Source of the DNA: Acidimicrobiia bacterium
GTDB taxonomy: Bacteria > Actinomycetota > Acidimicrobiia > IMCC26256 > JAENVU01
Assembly: GCA_017882945.1 (NCBI GenBank)
Contig: JADGON010000353.1
Span: forward strand, 1 to 7,310
Length of the DNA: 7,310 nucleotides
Direction: 5' to 3'
Position numbers and translations under genes: made by a program. The notes under the pieces were generated by a model. The model did no database searches and was not told the DNA's origin. It worked only from the letters and a program-made list of their open reading frames with translations. Shown here in pieces: positions 6,964 to 7,310 of the stretch. Position 1 is the stretch's first letter; every line of letters begins with the position of its first letter.

Positions 6964-7310
6964 TCAGGTCTCCTGGCTTCTGCGGGTCGGGATGCGGCCG
7001 AGCAGGTCGTTCGGTACGCCCTCGGCTCGTGTGTCGGCGATCAGCTGGGCGACGCGTCTCGTTTCGGCGGCGGCGACCATGCCACGGAACGTCGCGGCCA
7101 GATGCCGCCGGTCCAGCAAGCGGCGCAGCCGACCGCGCAAGCGGCGCGTCGGTTGCCCCAGCAGGCGATCCTGCAGCTCTGGGCGCGCGGCGTACCCGCG
7201 CAACAGCCGCGCGCGGCCGGCGCCGGCCACCAGTCGGGCGACCTCGAAGGCGGCCTCGTCCGGGCTCGGTGCCCGTTGCAGCGCGACCTCGAAGAGCGCA
7301 CCGACAAAGA
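6964..7310 (-). CDS. C-terminal end of a protein with a DUF4214-like segment, 5' end outside window
   Basis: The frame is open from the right edge (first full codon at 7308) to TGA at 6966-6964, giving the last 114 residues. The visible start FVGALFEVALQRAPSPDEAA, then LVAGAGRARLLRGYAARPEL (26-45), resembles the DUF4214 pattern as I know it: F...LY...LGR.P....G......L..G..R......F..S.E. DUF4214 often occurs in surface or secreted proteins and is sometimes fused to glycosyltransferases, but its biochemical role is not settled. The rest is Arg-rich and helical-looking, with RRLRGRLRRLLDRRHL at 55-70. An internal ATG at 7230 would give only 88 residues and would cut the DUF4214-like segment, so a longer gene is preferred. 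It is the upstream gene of the operon, 2 bases before the first complete GT4 gene. The function of the whole protein is unknown. Confidence 0.72.
   Translation of the reverse strand, partial: FVGALFEVALQRAPSPDEAAFEVARLVAGAGRARLLRGYAARPELQDRLLGQPTRRLRGRLRRLLDRRHLAATFRGMVAAAETRRVAQLIADTRAEGVPNDLLGRIPTRRSQET

Overview
The window is very GC-rich and uses G/C-ending codons, GTG as well as ATG starts, and tight 4-base gene overlaps. Together with the protein families present, this points to a high-GC Gram-positive (Actinomycetota). A Cellulomonas- or Nocardioides-like relative is a guess from family resemblance, not something the sequence proves. No RNA gene, insertion sequence, CRISPR array or replication origin was seen.

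Layout. (1) Positions 1-948, minus strand: the first 316 codons of a glycosyltransferase-like protein whose C-terminus lies outside the window. (2) 949-1178: a 230-base divergent intergenic region. (3) 1179-3500, plus strand: a 773-residue polytopic membrane protein of the GT-C type with a large extracytoplasmic C-terminal part. (4) 3501-3570: a 70-base convergent gap holding one good inverted repeat. (5) 3571-7310, minus strand: a compact operon read right to left. It holds the tail of a protein with a DUF4214-like segment (6964-7310), then three GT4-like (GT-B fold) glycosyltransferases at 5912-6961, 4890-5915 and 3571-4893. The junctions are a 2-base gap, a GTGA overlap and an ATGA overlap, with a Shine-Dalgarno sequence before each internal start.

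Taken together this looks like part of a locus for a cell-surface polysaccharide (capsule, wall glycan or similar). The cytoplasmic GT4 enzymes would add successive sugars from nucleotide-sugar donors to a carrier. The membrane GT-C protein would act on the outer face using a lipid-linked sugar, or modify the exported polymer. This division of labour is inferred from enzyme classes; no sugar specificity can be read from the sequence.

The most notable points are the glycosyltransferase-like protein at the left edge, whose metal-binding motif looks eroded; the pair of adjacent paralogous GT4 genes; and the third GT4 gene, which lacks the second acidic residue of the usual EX7E motif. I see no convincing evidence of a wholly new system. 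This is a surface-glycan locus with some divergent members.
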